Assembly: GCA_010692635.1 (NCBI GenBank)
Contig: JAAHGL010000010.1
Span: 1-61,659 of the forward strand
DNA from: Symploca sp. SIO2C1
GTDB lineage: Bacteria; Cyanobacteriota; Cyanobacteriia; Cyanobacteriales; Coleofasciculaceae
Direction of reading: 5' to 3'
DNA: 61,659 nt
Part shown: positions 1 through 8,324 of the stretch, one piece after another
Position numbering within the stretch: the stretch's first letter is position 1
Layout: each line of letters starts with the position of its first letter
Made by a program: the position numbers and the translations under genes
The notes under the pieces: model-generated
What the model saw: the letters and a program-made list of their open reading frames with translations, nothing else
What the model was told of the DNA's origin: nothing
The model's database searches: none

Positions 1-121
1 CCTTGTACCATCGTAGGGAAACACCCGCTTAAATTCCGAATATGAGGTAAAAGTAAGCAGATTTTTAAGAGCTACTTTCACTTCAATTAATTGCCTCAAA
101 GAGTTGTGCAGCAAGCGATAG

Positions 122-172
122 TACACTTATTATTTATTACTTATTACTTATTACTTATTACTTCAAAACCAG
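122..172. repeat. Heptanucleotide array (TTATTAC)n
   Basis: Tandem copies of a seven-base unit, TTATTAC/CTTATTA, in a gene-free stretch. It belongs to the class of short tandemly repeated sequences seen at many intergenic sites in this window with different heptamers. No function is visible. Confidence 0.8.
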
Positions 173-229
173 AAAATTACGACTTATTCAGCAAGCCCTA
201 GGTAGGGTTTCGATCGCAAAGAATCTCGT

Positions 230-424
230 ATGTGGGGGAAACTCGGCAGATGCTTCACTCCGCTTCGCTACGTTCAGCATGACATGTTTTGCCATGATTA
301 TGTCGTGCCGATTGGGTTATTCTCAGCACTTTACCTTGTCATGCTGAGTGCAACGATAGTGGAGCGAAGCATCTCATATCTTAGGGATACATCGAGATAT
401 TTCACTCTGCGATCGCAACATTGA
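230..424 (+). repeat. Long dispersed repeat, copy 1
   Basis: This block of about 195 bases is repeated with small changes about 950 bases further on. Shared landmarks are GGGGGAAACTCGGCAGATGC, a GCTTCGCTRCRTTCAGCATG segment, GGGTTATTCTCAGYACTTTA and the half site GTGGAGCGAAGCATCTC. It contains the inverted half sites AGATGCTTC and GAAGCATCT, so it can fold. A 64-codon open frame runs through it, but the frame reads repeat sequence and I do not call it a gene. Confidence 0.7.
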
Positions 425-459
425 GCATGAAATTTGTATCATGATTATGTCATTCTTAG

Positions 460-612
460 GACTTGACTATGTCATGCTGAGCCCTTCACTTCGTTTGAGG
501 GTAAACTCTACGATAGTGGAGCGAAGCATCTCGTATGTGAGGGATGCACCGAGATCCTTCATGCTGCGATAGCGGAGTTTATCCTCGAACTCAGGTGAAG
601 GGTTCAACATGA
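460..612. repeat. Partial copy of the GAAGCATCTC repeat
   Basis: It carries the CATGCTGAGCCCTTCACTTC and GATAGTGGAGCGAAGCATCT half of the long repeat that flanks it on both sides, followed by a GAGATCCTTCATGCTGCGAT segment that can pair with the first part. It lies between the first long repeat and the GIY-YIG gene. Confidence 0.6.
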
Positions 613-621
613 AATCTAGAG

Positions 622-912
622 TTACTTCTCATACCAATCAACACTCAAATCAAACCATTCAGGATTTTTTGATTCGATCAAAGCAATTTTCTTAGCACGC
701 AACCATCCCTTAATCTGCTTTTCACGGCTGATAGCTTCTATAACCTCTGAGGTTTCCTCGTAGTAGACTAGTTGATTGATATTATATTTTTGAGTAAATC
801 CGGGAATGAGCTTTTTTTTATGCTCGTATACACGACGATGTAAGTTATTGGTTACGCCAGTGTAAAGCGTTTTTGAGTAATTTGTCAGAATGTAGACGTA
901 ATAGCTGTTCAC
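622..912 (-). CDS. GIY-YIG domain endonuclease-like protein
   Basis: A 96-residue single-domain protein of the GIY-YIG superfamily, in the UvrC N-terminal-like/YhbQ group of small stand-alone members. The N-terminus has the signature strand YYVYIL followed by YTGVTNNLHRR, which gives the catalytic tyrosines and the arginine, and then the loop YEHKKK. A typical EAISREKQIKGW segment follows, matching the conserved EAIxREKxIKxW helix of the family. Such proteins are Mg-dependent nucleases in principle, but most small members are uncharacterised. The frame begins with GTG and no convincing ribosome site is seen. It sits alone among dispersed repeats, which fits a gene that is often horizontally acquired. 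Confidence 0.9.
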   Translation of the reverse strand: MNSYYVYILTNYSKTLYTGVTNNLHRRVYEHKKKLIPGFTQKYNINQLVYYEETSEVIEAISREKQIKGWLRAKKIALIESKNPEWFDLSVDWYEK

Positions 913-1683
913 CCTGTTTTATTAGGTAAGGCTTATTTGTTTTATTAGGTAAGTCTCATTATGTCATTCTGAGTGAAACGATAGTGGAACGAAGTATCTC
1001 AGATCTCAGGGATACATCGAGATATTTCATTGTGCGATCGCTACTTTGAGTATGATACTTTTGTGTTGTTTTTTTGCGATCGCAAATAATCTCAAATGTT
1101 GAATTTTCCTCCTCGGAAACCAGGGGAGAGTGTAGCTCAACGTTTGCGAAACATTCCCGAAGGGTAGAATCTCTTAATGTGGGGGAAACTCGGCAGATGC
1201 TTCATTCCGCTTCGCTGCATTCAGCATGACACTTATAATTTGTAATTATTATGTCATGCCAATTGGGTTATTCTCAGTACTTTACCTTGTCATGCTGAGC
1301 CCTTCACTTCTTTCGAGGGTAAATTCCACGATAGTGGAGCGAAGCATCTCATATGTCAGGGATGCAACAAGATTCTTCATGCCGCGAGTGCGATCGCATT
1401 GTAGGGTGGGCAAGGGTAATTTTGACCAATAGATTTGTCAAGTATCCCCCTTTTCCCTTGCCCACCAAAACACACTCTCGCGTATGTAATACGCCCCTAC
1501 TCTAAATTTAACCAAAGTGAAAATCAGAGCAAGCAAATACTCAACGGGAGAGTTGGTTGCATTATTCGTTATTTTTTGCTAGTATTTTTTTATAATAGGG
1601 AAGGTGTACGCTTATATATAAAGTACGACGCAATAAGCTAAACCCACCTGCCAAATTAAAACTCCATCTGTCAGTCCAGATAC
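913..1683. other. Gene-free repeat region
   Basis: No supported gene. It contains another partial GAAGTATCTC/GAGATATTTC repeat near 960-1030, the second long repeat, and AT-rich sequence with TTTTTTATAATA near 1590. Open frames here have no family features and read through repeat sequence. Confidence 0.6.
1175..1405 (+). repeat. Long dispersed repeat, copy 2
   Basis: Second copy of the repeat found near position 230. It shares the GGGGGAAACTCGGCAGATGC start, the stretch with ATTGGGTTATTCTCAGTACT, and the GTGGAGCGAAGCATCTCATA half site. Compared with copy 1 it holds a short extra segment (CCCTTCACTTCTTTCGAGGG) that is also present in the partial copy near 480, so the copies look like shuffled modules. 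Confidence 0.7.
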
Positions 1684-1764
1684 TCAAGAAACTGCAATTG
1701 CCTGTTTAGCAGGATCACGCGGATCATTAACGTAAATCAAAATATTCGTGTCAACGGCTCTCAT
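1684..1764 (-). pseudogene. Truncated PIN-domain toxin (VapC-like) remnant
   Basis: The start codon overlaps the end of the antitoxin gene, as in intact VapBC pairs. Translation gives MRAVDTNILIYVND and continues for 26 residues before a stop. DTNILIYVND is the first PIN-domain strand, with the first catalytic aspartate. Beyond the stop, another frame reads TDGVLIWQVG, which resembles the next conserved PIN helix, so the gene has at least one frameshift and then runs into repeat DNA. The other PIN acidic residues are absent. The toxin cannot be active. Confidence 0.7.
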
Positions 1765-1993
1765 ACAACATATCCCGTGTAAACCGAGGTGAATTAGTGG
1801 GAATGGGGTTTTGTTGCATTCGCTCAACAAGTAGCTTTAGAAAATTCTCTCTTGCACCAATGTCAACGATTGGGGAGGGAATGACTTGGGATGATTGTCC
1901 AAAAAGCTCAACTTCAACGCCTTCAGGCAAATCGCAAGCTGTTTGAAGAATAAATGTACCACTATGGTAAATTGCTTTCAGGGTTTGGGGCAT
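1751..1993 (-). CDS. VapB-type antitoxin, DUF104 (AF2212-like) family
   Basis: An 80-residue protein. The N-terminal half, KAIYHSGTFIL...LPEGVEVEL, matches the AF2212-like/DUF104 beta-barrel domain, which occurs as the antitoxin of PIN-domain toxins. The C-terminal tail NSPRFTRDMLYESR matches the toxin-binding tail common in cyanobacterial members. The last codons overlap the start of the downstream toxin frame, the usual translational coupling of such pairs. Because the toxin is broken, the antitoxin is probably an orphan. Confidence 0.8.
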   Translation of the reverse strand: MPQTLKAIYHSGTFILQTACDLPEGVEVELFGQSSQVIPSPIVDIGARENFLKLLVERMQQNPIPTNSPRFTRDMLYESR

Positions 1994-2365
1994 ATGAAAA
2001 CTCCATTTTAGCGAGTCAACCGAGATGCTTGATGCTGGGACAGGCTGGAAGCCTGTTCCACATTCATAATAATGTTCACATATTCATTGTGGAACTGGCA
2101 TCTTGCCAGTTGTGCCACCACTGGGGCTTGTTAATAAGACTTCTCTATAGCAGTGAGCAATTACTATTCCCTTTCATACCCGCCCTACCGGCATCCCCGG
2201 TTAACCCAAGCATTATAATGAAACAAAGTTGTTCACGTGCCGGGGCGGGTTTATTGAAATTATCTTTTTGTTGTCAAGTATTGGGCGAACCCGCCCCTAC
2301 ATGCTTCTCTATTTTGTTTGTCGAAAATTGCACTTGCGATCGCAACATTCAAAATGACATTTGTA
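1994..2365. other. Gene-free region with inverted repeats
   Basis: No gene is supported. The stretch holds two fold-back structures. One pairs GGCTGGAAGCCTGTTCCACA with TGTGGAACTGGCATCTTGCC. The other pairs the CCCGCCCTACCGGCATCCCC region with the GCCGGGGCGGGTT region, followed by GGGCGAACCCGCCCCTAC. These are dispersed intergenic repeats of the kind common in cyanobacteria. Confidence 0.6.
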
Positions 2366-5300
2366 TCACTCAGCTACCTCTGATTGCTGAGTGTTTCGAT
2401 CGCAAACTAAATCTTCGGCACTAATTATTGCTGCCAACTGTGGCTTATTACCCAGCACAATTCTACCATCGGCTGTGGCCATCAGACCCTGAGCTTCAAT
2501 CACCGGATCTCCCAGTTGCCAACTAGGGATGGCTGCTGGTTGTATCTGAGTATTACTAGCTCCCAGAGTTGCCTCATCAATCGACTGTACTCCTCTGAGA
2601 CGATACTGACTGTTGAAGCTATTGTTAGGAGTTGGAGGTAAACCACCAGTACCAGTGACACTGAAACTGCCTTGCCGCGTATTCCGGTATGCTAGACAAC
2701 TATTAGCGATCGCTTGTTCTGGATTGACGAAGTTGGCTGCTAGTTGGGAGAGGGAGTTTTGCAGGAAGCTGAAATCGGGAAAATTGACTTCTCCACTGAG
2801 TCCTGCTACTTGTGAGGATGCGGAGATATCTACCCTACCATTGCCGCGAAACTGGTTAAAGTCACCGGGGTTCTTACCCACAGCAACCGCATTACCGCTA
2901 GCAAATAAGTCAGCTAAAAAGGCTTCGGAGTTAATATTAATATTGCCTCCTGCACCTTGGTTGGCATTAGCAAGGATATCACTATCCTCCAGAGCCAGGA
3001 AAAGAGAGGAAGTAATGGTAATATCCCCACCACCACCGTCACCGTTAGCAACACTGGTACTAATCAAACTCCCATTGCGCAGGCGGCTATCTAATGCAGT
3101 AATAGTAATGTCACCGCCTCCAGCTTGGGTAGAGTCAGCAGTGATTGAACTATTATCGAGGTTCAGGTTATCCGCAATATTGAGGGTAATATTACCGGCA
3201 TCTCCATCTCCGAGAGAATTGGAAGATATAGTAGTATCCGTCAGCAAAAGTGACCAACTACTGATATCAATGTCACCACCATTACCCTCTTCACCATCAA
3301 TTAATACCCCTCCACTTAGAGGTAAGCTGTTAACCGTCATTTGGGTATTAGTTAGGGAGATTGAGCTATTGGCTTGCAAATTAATTGCTCCAGCTAAGCC
3401 ATTAGTGGCATTACTTTGAATATTGCTGTTATCAGCAACAATCTGGTTACCAGCATTGAAATTAATATCCCCTGCTACTCCGGAACCTTTGGCGGTAGTA
3501 CTTACTGTAGCTCCGTTGAGAGCAATTGAGCCAGCCTCGGTAGTAATGTTGATTTCACCAAAGTCTTCAGAAGTATTATGTCCTCGGCTTTCCGCCTCAA
3601 GTTTACTATTAGTTAACTCAACTGAGTTATCTGCCTCTACATTAATAACTCCAGCTACCCCAATGTTGGCATTACTTCTGATTTCACCATTATTAGCGAT
3701 CGCAATTTGATTGCCAGCATCTAAAACAATATTCCCAGCAAATCCGTCACCTCTAGCACTAGTATTCAGCTGTGCTCCGTCGTTAAGAGCAATTGAGCCA
3801 GCTTGAGCAGTAATGGCGATAAAACCACCAACTCCAAAACTGTCACTACCTCGACTTTCAGCTTTAATGTTGCTATTAGTGATATTGATATCGTTATTAG
3901 CCTGTAGCTCAATCAATCCAGCCACCCCATTGTTGGCATTACTACTGATTTCACTATTGTTAGCGATCGCAATCTCATTGCCAGCATCTAAAACAACATT
4001 CCCAGCAAATCCTTCATCGCTGGTGCTAGTGTTCAACTCTGCTCCGTCAAGAGAAATCGAACCAGCGGCAGTAATTGCGATCGCTTCACTCTCATCATTG
4101 TTGCTAAAATTGTCTAATCCTGGACTCTGGGCAGTAAACTTACTACTAGTAATGTCAACTGAGTCACCAGCTGTTAAAGCAATAGTACCGGCAAATCCAT
4201 CACCTGTAGCTCTGGTATCGAGTATCGCACCACTTACGGAAATCGAGCCAGCCTCAGCTAATATGTTGATTTCACCTACTTCTCCAGAATCATCACTGTC
4301 TCCACTTTCGGCTCTGAGATTGCTATTAGCGACATTGACAGAGTTATCAGCCTGTAGATTAATTTTTCCAGCAAACCCATTTTTAGCATTAGTGATGATT
4401 TCACTATTATTAGCGATCGCAATTTCATTACCAGCATCTAGATTGATATTCCCCGCATATCCGTTACCTGTGGCACGAGTATTCAACTGTACCCCCTCGT
4501 TGAGAACAATCGAGCCAGTTTCAGCTCTAATGTTAATCTCACCTACTTCTCCAGAAGTCTGACTGCCTCTGCTCTCAGCTTTAATGTCGCTATTAGTAAC
4601 ATTGATATTGCTATTAGCCTGTAGCTCAATCAATCCAGCTACCCCATTGTTGGCATTACTACTGATTTCACTATTACTCGCGATCGTAATCTCATTGCCA
4701 GCATCCAAAACGATATTCCCAGCAAATCCGTTACCTCTAGCACTCGTATTTAACTGTGCTCCGTCGTTAAGAGAAATCGAGCCAGCCTGAGCCGTAATGG
4801 CGATAAAACCACCAACTCCAACAGTGTCATTGCCTCTGCTCTCAGCTTTAATGTTGCTATTAGTGATATTGATATCGTTATTAGCCTGTAGCTCAATTAA
4901 TCCAGCTACCCCATTTACTGAATTACTGGCAATTCTACTATTAGCGATCGCAATTTGTTCTTCAGCTAACAAATAAATGTCTCCTGCATCTCCGTTTCCT
5001 CGAGCAGAAGAGTTCAAGTTACTATTAAGTTGAATACTACCACGAGAGTCAACATAAATATTACCACCAGCCTCCATTCTGTCGCTGGTATTAATGTCGC
5101 CAACTTGAATCGTTCCAGCAGGTAAGGCAGTGTTGGGAACATACTGATTCGTTAGCAATACCAGTCCACCTTCGTTAATAATGCTACCGATAGTGATGTT
5201 GGCACTAGTAGCAGTACCACCAGTACCAGGAACTGTAGAGAAGCCGCCAGTGTTGCCAGTAATTCCTGCTGTGCCAAAGGCTGTAGTTCCCGCTCTAATG

Positions 5301-6436
5301 TCCACCGTTGGCTCAGTGCTGCCATCAATGTTAGCCACAATTGGCTCAGTACTACCGTCAGGAGCAACAACTATTTCTCTAGATAGCGTGACATTCTCTT
5401 GAATTGAGTTAGCAGCGGTGTCTGTGCCTGTAATCCTAATATTGCCGGGAATAGTCACACTCCCTCCAGCCAAAATGTGCAGGGAGGCTCCCGTATAACT
5501 ATCGAAACTCACATCTCCACTAGCACGAATAACTGGATCATCGGGACTAAAAAAATTCCCTAAACTCCCATCTAACTGCTCAATCCTAAAATTACCACCA
5601 GATGTATAGTGAGCATCACCCCCAATGCTATTAGCAGAGCGCAACACTAGATCCCCACCAGAAAACAAGCCACTATCAGGATGATTCAAGGCAAAGATAT
5701 CCACTCCTTGATTCCCCTGTACTAATAGCTGCTCTCCAGCCTGAGCAATAAAGGAACTTGCTACAGTATCTCGTACCTTGATCGTATCTTGAGCTTGCAA
5801 GAGCAAATCTCCCCCAGCCTGCAACTTACCTTGCAAGTCAAGATTGTCTGCTGAGAGGATAAAATTACCTCCAGTTGCTAAATTCCCTCTATTAGTAATC
5901 ACCCCGGGTTGATTAGCAACTTGATTAAAAAACAGTGCTCCCGGCTCAACAGCAATTAAGCTACTAGTTTGGGGTTCAGAGGCACTAAAATAACCCTGAT
6001 TTCCCAAACTAATGGCATCAGCAGTGGTAGCTAAAAATGAGCCGTTGATATCTAAGCTGGCATTCTCACCAAAGAAAATACCATTAGGATTGAGCAAAAA
6101 CAAATTAGCATCACCTAATACTCCCAACTGACCAAAAATATTAGAAGGGTTACCACCAGTGACACGAGAAAGGATATTTTCGATCCCAGTAGGATTAGCA
6201 AAATAAACCCCTCGTCCTGCACCAACATTAAACTCGAGAAAACTGTGAAATAAATTGGCTCCTCTAGTTGCACCACCATCAATCTGCTCATTGAATTGAT
6301 CAATAGGTATAACTACTGAATTTTCAGTTCCCAGAGTATTATCAGGTATTACCTGAGCGAAAGCTTCAGCAACAGGTAATAGGGAAAAGACCAGACCGAA
6401 AAGTGACAACAGGCGAGGGAATTTAATCATTTTCAA
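2366..6436 (-). CDS. Two-partner-secretion filamentous hemagglutinin-like adhesin (TpsA)
   Basis: A 1356-residue exported protein. Residues 1 to about 27 form a signal peptide ending AEAFA-Q. Residues 30-190 are the filamentous hemagglutinin N-terminal (TPS) domain, with FHSFLEFNVGAG and the LLNPNGIFFG motif, which is recognised by a TpsB outer-membrane pore. From about residue 480 to 1150 it is built of repeats of 80-90 residues (SISLNDGAQLNTSARGNG, FAGNIVLDAGNEI, NSEISSNANNG, IELQANNDINITNS) predicted to form a right-handed beta-helix. The C-terminus is not repetitive. No TpsB gene is in view, so secretion must use a pore encoded elsewhere. The repeat DNA is internally recombinogenic. Function is inferred as surface adhesion. 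Confidence 0.9.
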   Translation of the reverse strand: MKMIKFPRLLSLFGLVFSLLPVAEAFAQVIPDNTLGTENSVVIPIDQFNEQIDGGATRGANLFHSFLEFNVGAGRGVYFANPTGIENILSRVTGGNPSNIFGQLGVLGDANLFLLNPNGIFFGENASLDINGSFLATTADAISLGNQGYFSASEPQTSSLIAVEPGALFFNQVANQPGVITNRGNLATGGNFILSADNLDLQGKLQAGGDLLLQAQDTIKVRDTVASSFIAQAGEQLLVQGNQGVDIFALNHPDSGLFSGGDLVLRSANSIGGDAHYTSGGNFRIEQLDGSLGNFFSPDDPVIRASGDVSFDSYTGASLHILAGGSVTIPGNIRITGTDTAANSIQENVTLSREIVVAPDGSTEPIVANIDGSTEPTVDIRAGTTAFGTAGITGNTGGFSTVPGTGGTATSANITIGSIINEGGLVLLTNQYVPNTALPAGTIQVGDINTSDRMEAGGNIYVDSRGSIQLNSNLNSSARGNGDAGDIYLLAEEQIAIANSRIASNSVNGVAGLIELQANNDINITNSNIKAESRGNDTVGVGGFIAITAQAGSISLNDGAQLNTSARGNGFAGNIVLDAGNEITIASNSEISSNANNGVAGLIELQANSNINVTNSDIKAESRGSQTSGEVGEINIRAETGSIVLNEGVQLNTRATGNGYAGNINLDAGNEIAIANNSEIITNAKNGFAGKINLQADNSVNVANSNLRAESGDSDDSGEVGEINILAEAGSISVSGAILDTRATGDGFAGTIALTAGDSVDITSSKFTAQSPGLDNFSNNDESEAIAITAAGSISLDGAELNTSTSDEGFAGNVVLDAGNEIAIANNSEISSNANNGVAGLIELQANNDINITNSNIKAESRGSDSFGVGGFIAITAQAGSIALNDGAQLNTSARGDGFAGNIVLDAGNQIAIANNGEIRSNANIGVAGVINVEADNSVELTNSKLEAESRGHNTSEDFGEINITTEAGSIALNGATVSTTAKGSGVAGDINFNAGNQIVADNSNIQSNATNGLAGAINLQANSSISLTNTQMTVNSLPLSGGVLIDGEEGNGGDIDISSWSLLLTDTTISSNSLGDGDAGNITLNIADNLNLDNSSITADSTQAGGGDITITALDSRLRNGSLISTSVANGDGGGGDITITSSLFLALEDSDILANANQGAGGNININSEAFLADLFASGNAVAVGKNPGDFNQFRGNGRVDISASSQVAGLSGEVNFPDFSFLQNSLSQLAANFVNPEQAIANSCLAYRNTRQGSFSVTGTGGLPPTPNNSFNSQYRLRGVQSIDEATLGASNTQIQPAAIPSWQLGDPVIEAQGLMATADGRIVLGNKPQLAAIISAEDLVCDRNTQQSEVAE

Positions 6437-6480
6437 CTTCGACTAACTTTGCATCGTGTTATTGAGAACGGCCCAAGTAA

Positions 6481-6583
6481 TACCAAATCCGGTTATTGTG
6501 GGGTACTTACCCAAATCCCCAAATCCTCTCTCAGCAAAGACTTTGATTTTTTGGAATAGACCCTAGGTAAAGCGGATTTGGTA
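6481..6583. repeat. Small inverted-repeat element (TIR TACCAAATCCG)
   Basis: Perfect 11-base inverted ends, TACCAAATCCG and CGGATTTGGTA, enclose about 80 bases. AT-rich TAA/TAAT flanks could be a target duplication. It lies just upstream of the adhesin gene and has no coding capacity. It resembles the non-autonomous palindromic elements common between cyanobacterial genes. Confidence 0.6.
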
Positions 6584-6724
6584 TAATGCTATTTCTTGCC
6601 AAGAAGACGCCTTGGCTTTACTATCTTCTAGGATAGCTTTGCTTGAAACTGCCATGTGTGATCGTTAGTCTTGAAGGCATCTTGCCAGCCTATAATTTGT
6701 ACTAATGACTAATGACGCGAAATA

Positions 6725-6743
6725 CCACGTACTTTAGTCGTGG
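6725..6743 (-). other. Hairpin resembling an IS200/IS605 right end; possible terminator
   Basis: On the minus strand this reads CCACGACTAAAGTACGTGG, an eight-pair stem with one bulge and a two-base loop. It is preceded by GCTCATC and followed by GTATTTCGC, a context I know from right ends of IS200/IS605-type elements. It overlaps the last codons and stop of the dioxygenase gene and may also act as its transcription terminator. Confidence 0.45.
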
Positions 6744-7942
6744 GATGAGCTTAATATCCACTCATTCTCTTTAAATTCAAAGCTAGCCTTTCCTCCCATT
6801 AATATACCAACTAACCGCTTGCCTCTAAAAGGAAGTCTGCCATGGGCTATTCTGAGATTATCCAAGATTAACAAGTCATTTTTTTGCCACTCATTATAGA
6901 AAATTCGTGCTGATTTAATAGCCTTTTCCATTTCTTGAAATTGAGCTTCAGAAAAAGGCTCCCCATCTTCCCATTTTAATTCCATCTGTGGTTTCTTATC
7001 CCCCAATAGTTGCTGATACCAATAAGATGCAGCCCCCACAATAGATGCGTGCAAGCAAGTTTTTTCCTGGTAATGGTAGGCAAGTGGTCGTTTGAGCTGA
7101 GTTTCTACAACATCTATAATGTTGCCATTTTCTGATTCCCGATGTAATACACAGGTATATCCTAGTTTTGTCCAATGTGCTATTGCCTCTTCGCTATTCT
7201 TAGCTAAGATAGCTTGCCAGCTAGAATCATATTTTTTGTGGTTTCGTTGTTCAACATGTTTTCTTACGAAAATCACATTTTTTTCTGTGGCTTCTTTTTT
7301 AAAACTAGGCGATAAATTAGCAAAAGCTTGTTGGCAATCATATATTGTTGTTTCTCCTCCATATGGAGCGGGTTGCTTGCAGATGAAGCAAACATACTTG
7401 GGGAATTCTATATGATGGCTTAGCTCGTTATGTGGTAAAATTTCTTCTTCTTTTGACCAAGGAGTAACATCTGAAAAAATAGAGTTGGGAACCTTTTTAC
7501 GCTCGTTAAGCCCATGCTTGTAATTCATCAGCTTTTCCCTTCCCCCAATCAGTTCGATAATCTTACCTTCATTCAATGGCTGACCAGTTCTGATTAAAAT
7601 ATGCCCATGTTCGTAAAGCTGACTTTCCAACTGTTCTGTAGATGCTGGCATTTCATGGCAAATGTTGGCTGTGCTTGAGGGAGATATTCTGAGCAGTTCC
7701 TGTTGAAAATTTCCATCGGCAAGGGTACTCTCGATGACTCGATATTCTCCGGGAAACGTTTTAGCTAAACGACTCAGGTTATTTGTGATATCCCCCATGT
7801 CTGTCGATATCCTATCTCCTGGCTTAATCTGTCTGAAGATATGGAGTTCTTTTAGCTTTTCCCAAGTTTCAGGCTCCTGAGAATCTTCCTTTGACAGCAC
7901 CAAATCCCAGGGATGGTTATTGGTCAAGTTCGTTAATCTCAT
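6734..7942 (-). CDS. TauD/TfdA-family Fe(II)/2-oxoglutarate dioxygenase
   Basis: About 402 residues. I choose the ATG that gives MRLTNLTNN; an upstream TTG would add 16 residues with no family likeness. The first 90 residues are not recognisable. The rest is a clavaminate synthase/SyrP-like fold with iron ligands in HNELSHH (His171, Glu173) and the distal AHGRLPFRGKR block (His367 plus the 2-oxoglutarate-binding arginine). The H-x-E form instead of H-x-D is typical of SyrP-like members that hydroxylate carrier-bound or free amino acids. There are no biosynthetic neighbours, so the substrate is unknown. The last residues and the stop lie inside a repeat hairpin, so the original C-terminus may have been replaced. 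Confidence 0.85.
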   Translation of the reverse strand: MRLTNLTNNHPWDLVLSKEDSQEPETWEKLKELHIFRQIKPGDRISTDMGDITNNLSRLAKTFPGEYRVIESTLADGNFQQELLRISPSSTANICHEMPASTEQLESQLYEHGHILIRTGQPLNEGKIIELIGGREKLMNYKHGLNERKKVPNSIFSDVTPWSKEEEILPHNELSHHIEFPKYVCFICKQPAPYGGETTIYDCQQAFANLSPSFKKEATEKNVIFVRKHVEQRNHKKYDSSWQAILAKNSEEAIAHWTKLGYTCVLHRESENGNIIDVVETQLKRPLAYHYQEKTCLHASIVGAASYWYQQLLGDKKPQMELKWEDGEPFSEAQFQEMEKAIKSARIFYNEWQKNDLLILDNLRIAHGRLPFRGKRLVGILMGGKASFEFKENEWILSSSHD

Positions 7943-8055
7943 TGTGATACTAGTAATTAGAGAATGAACACCGAAAGTTGCACAGAGCAAACTTTCATAT
8001 CATACTAAATCCCAATACTGCTCCGATAAGCCCTAATCCCTCTCCCCCAGCTGGG

Positions 8056-8285
8056 TGAGGTGAAATTTACAGTGGCTTTGAAGAAACAAGGCAGGAGGCA
8101 GAGGGCAGAAGGCAGAAGGGAAGAGGATTTGACGTGTTTCTTTCCTTCGTAGCGGGCGGTGCGCCGCCCCTGGGGCTGTTCTGAAGAAACACCGAGTTAT
8201 GAGTCAGGAGTCGGGAGCCAGGAGTAAAGAGAATTGACCTTGTTTCTTCACTCATTACTTATTACTCATTACTCATTACTCAAAG
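8056..8285. repeat. Composite simple-repeat cassette
   Basis: This non-coding block starts with GTGAGGTGAAATTTACAGTG, continues with purine-rich GGCAGGAGGCAGAGGGCAG units and GAAGAAACACCGAGT, and ends with (CTCATTA)n heptamers. The same modules in other arrangements occur near 22.7, 39.9, 52.2 and 57.2 kb. No gene is present between the dioxygenase and CHAT genes. Confidence 0.75.
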
Positions 8286-8324
8286 AGGTTGAGGATTCCC
8301 ACCATACACCGTCCGAAGTTACTT

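Noticed and set aside
230-424. Small proteins encoded by the two long repeats (also near 1226-1432)
   Set aside because: Similarity between the two frames follows from the DNA repeat; frames differ in length and start, with no sign of selection on the protein.
2613-4790. Long plus-strand open frames opposite the adhesin gene (for example 2613-3419 and 3813-4562)
   Set aside because: They are antisense to a well-supported repetitive gene; their leucine- and alanine-rich repeats mirror its codon use and have no start sites or family features.
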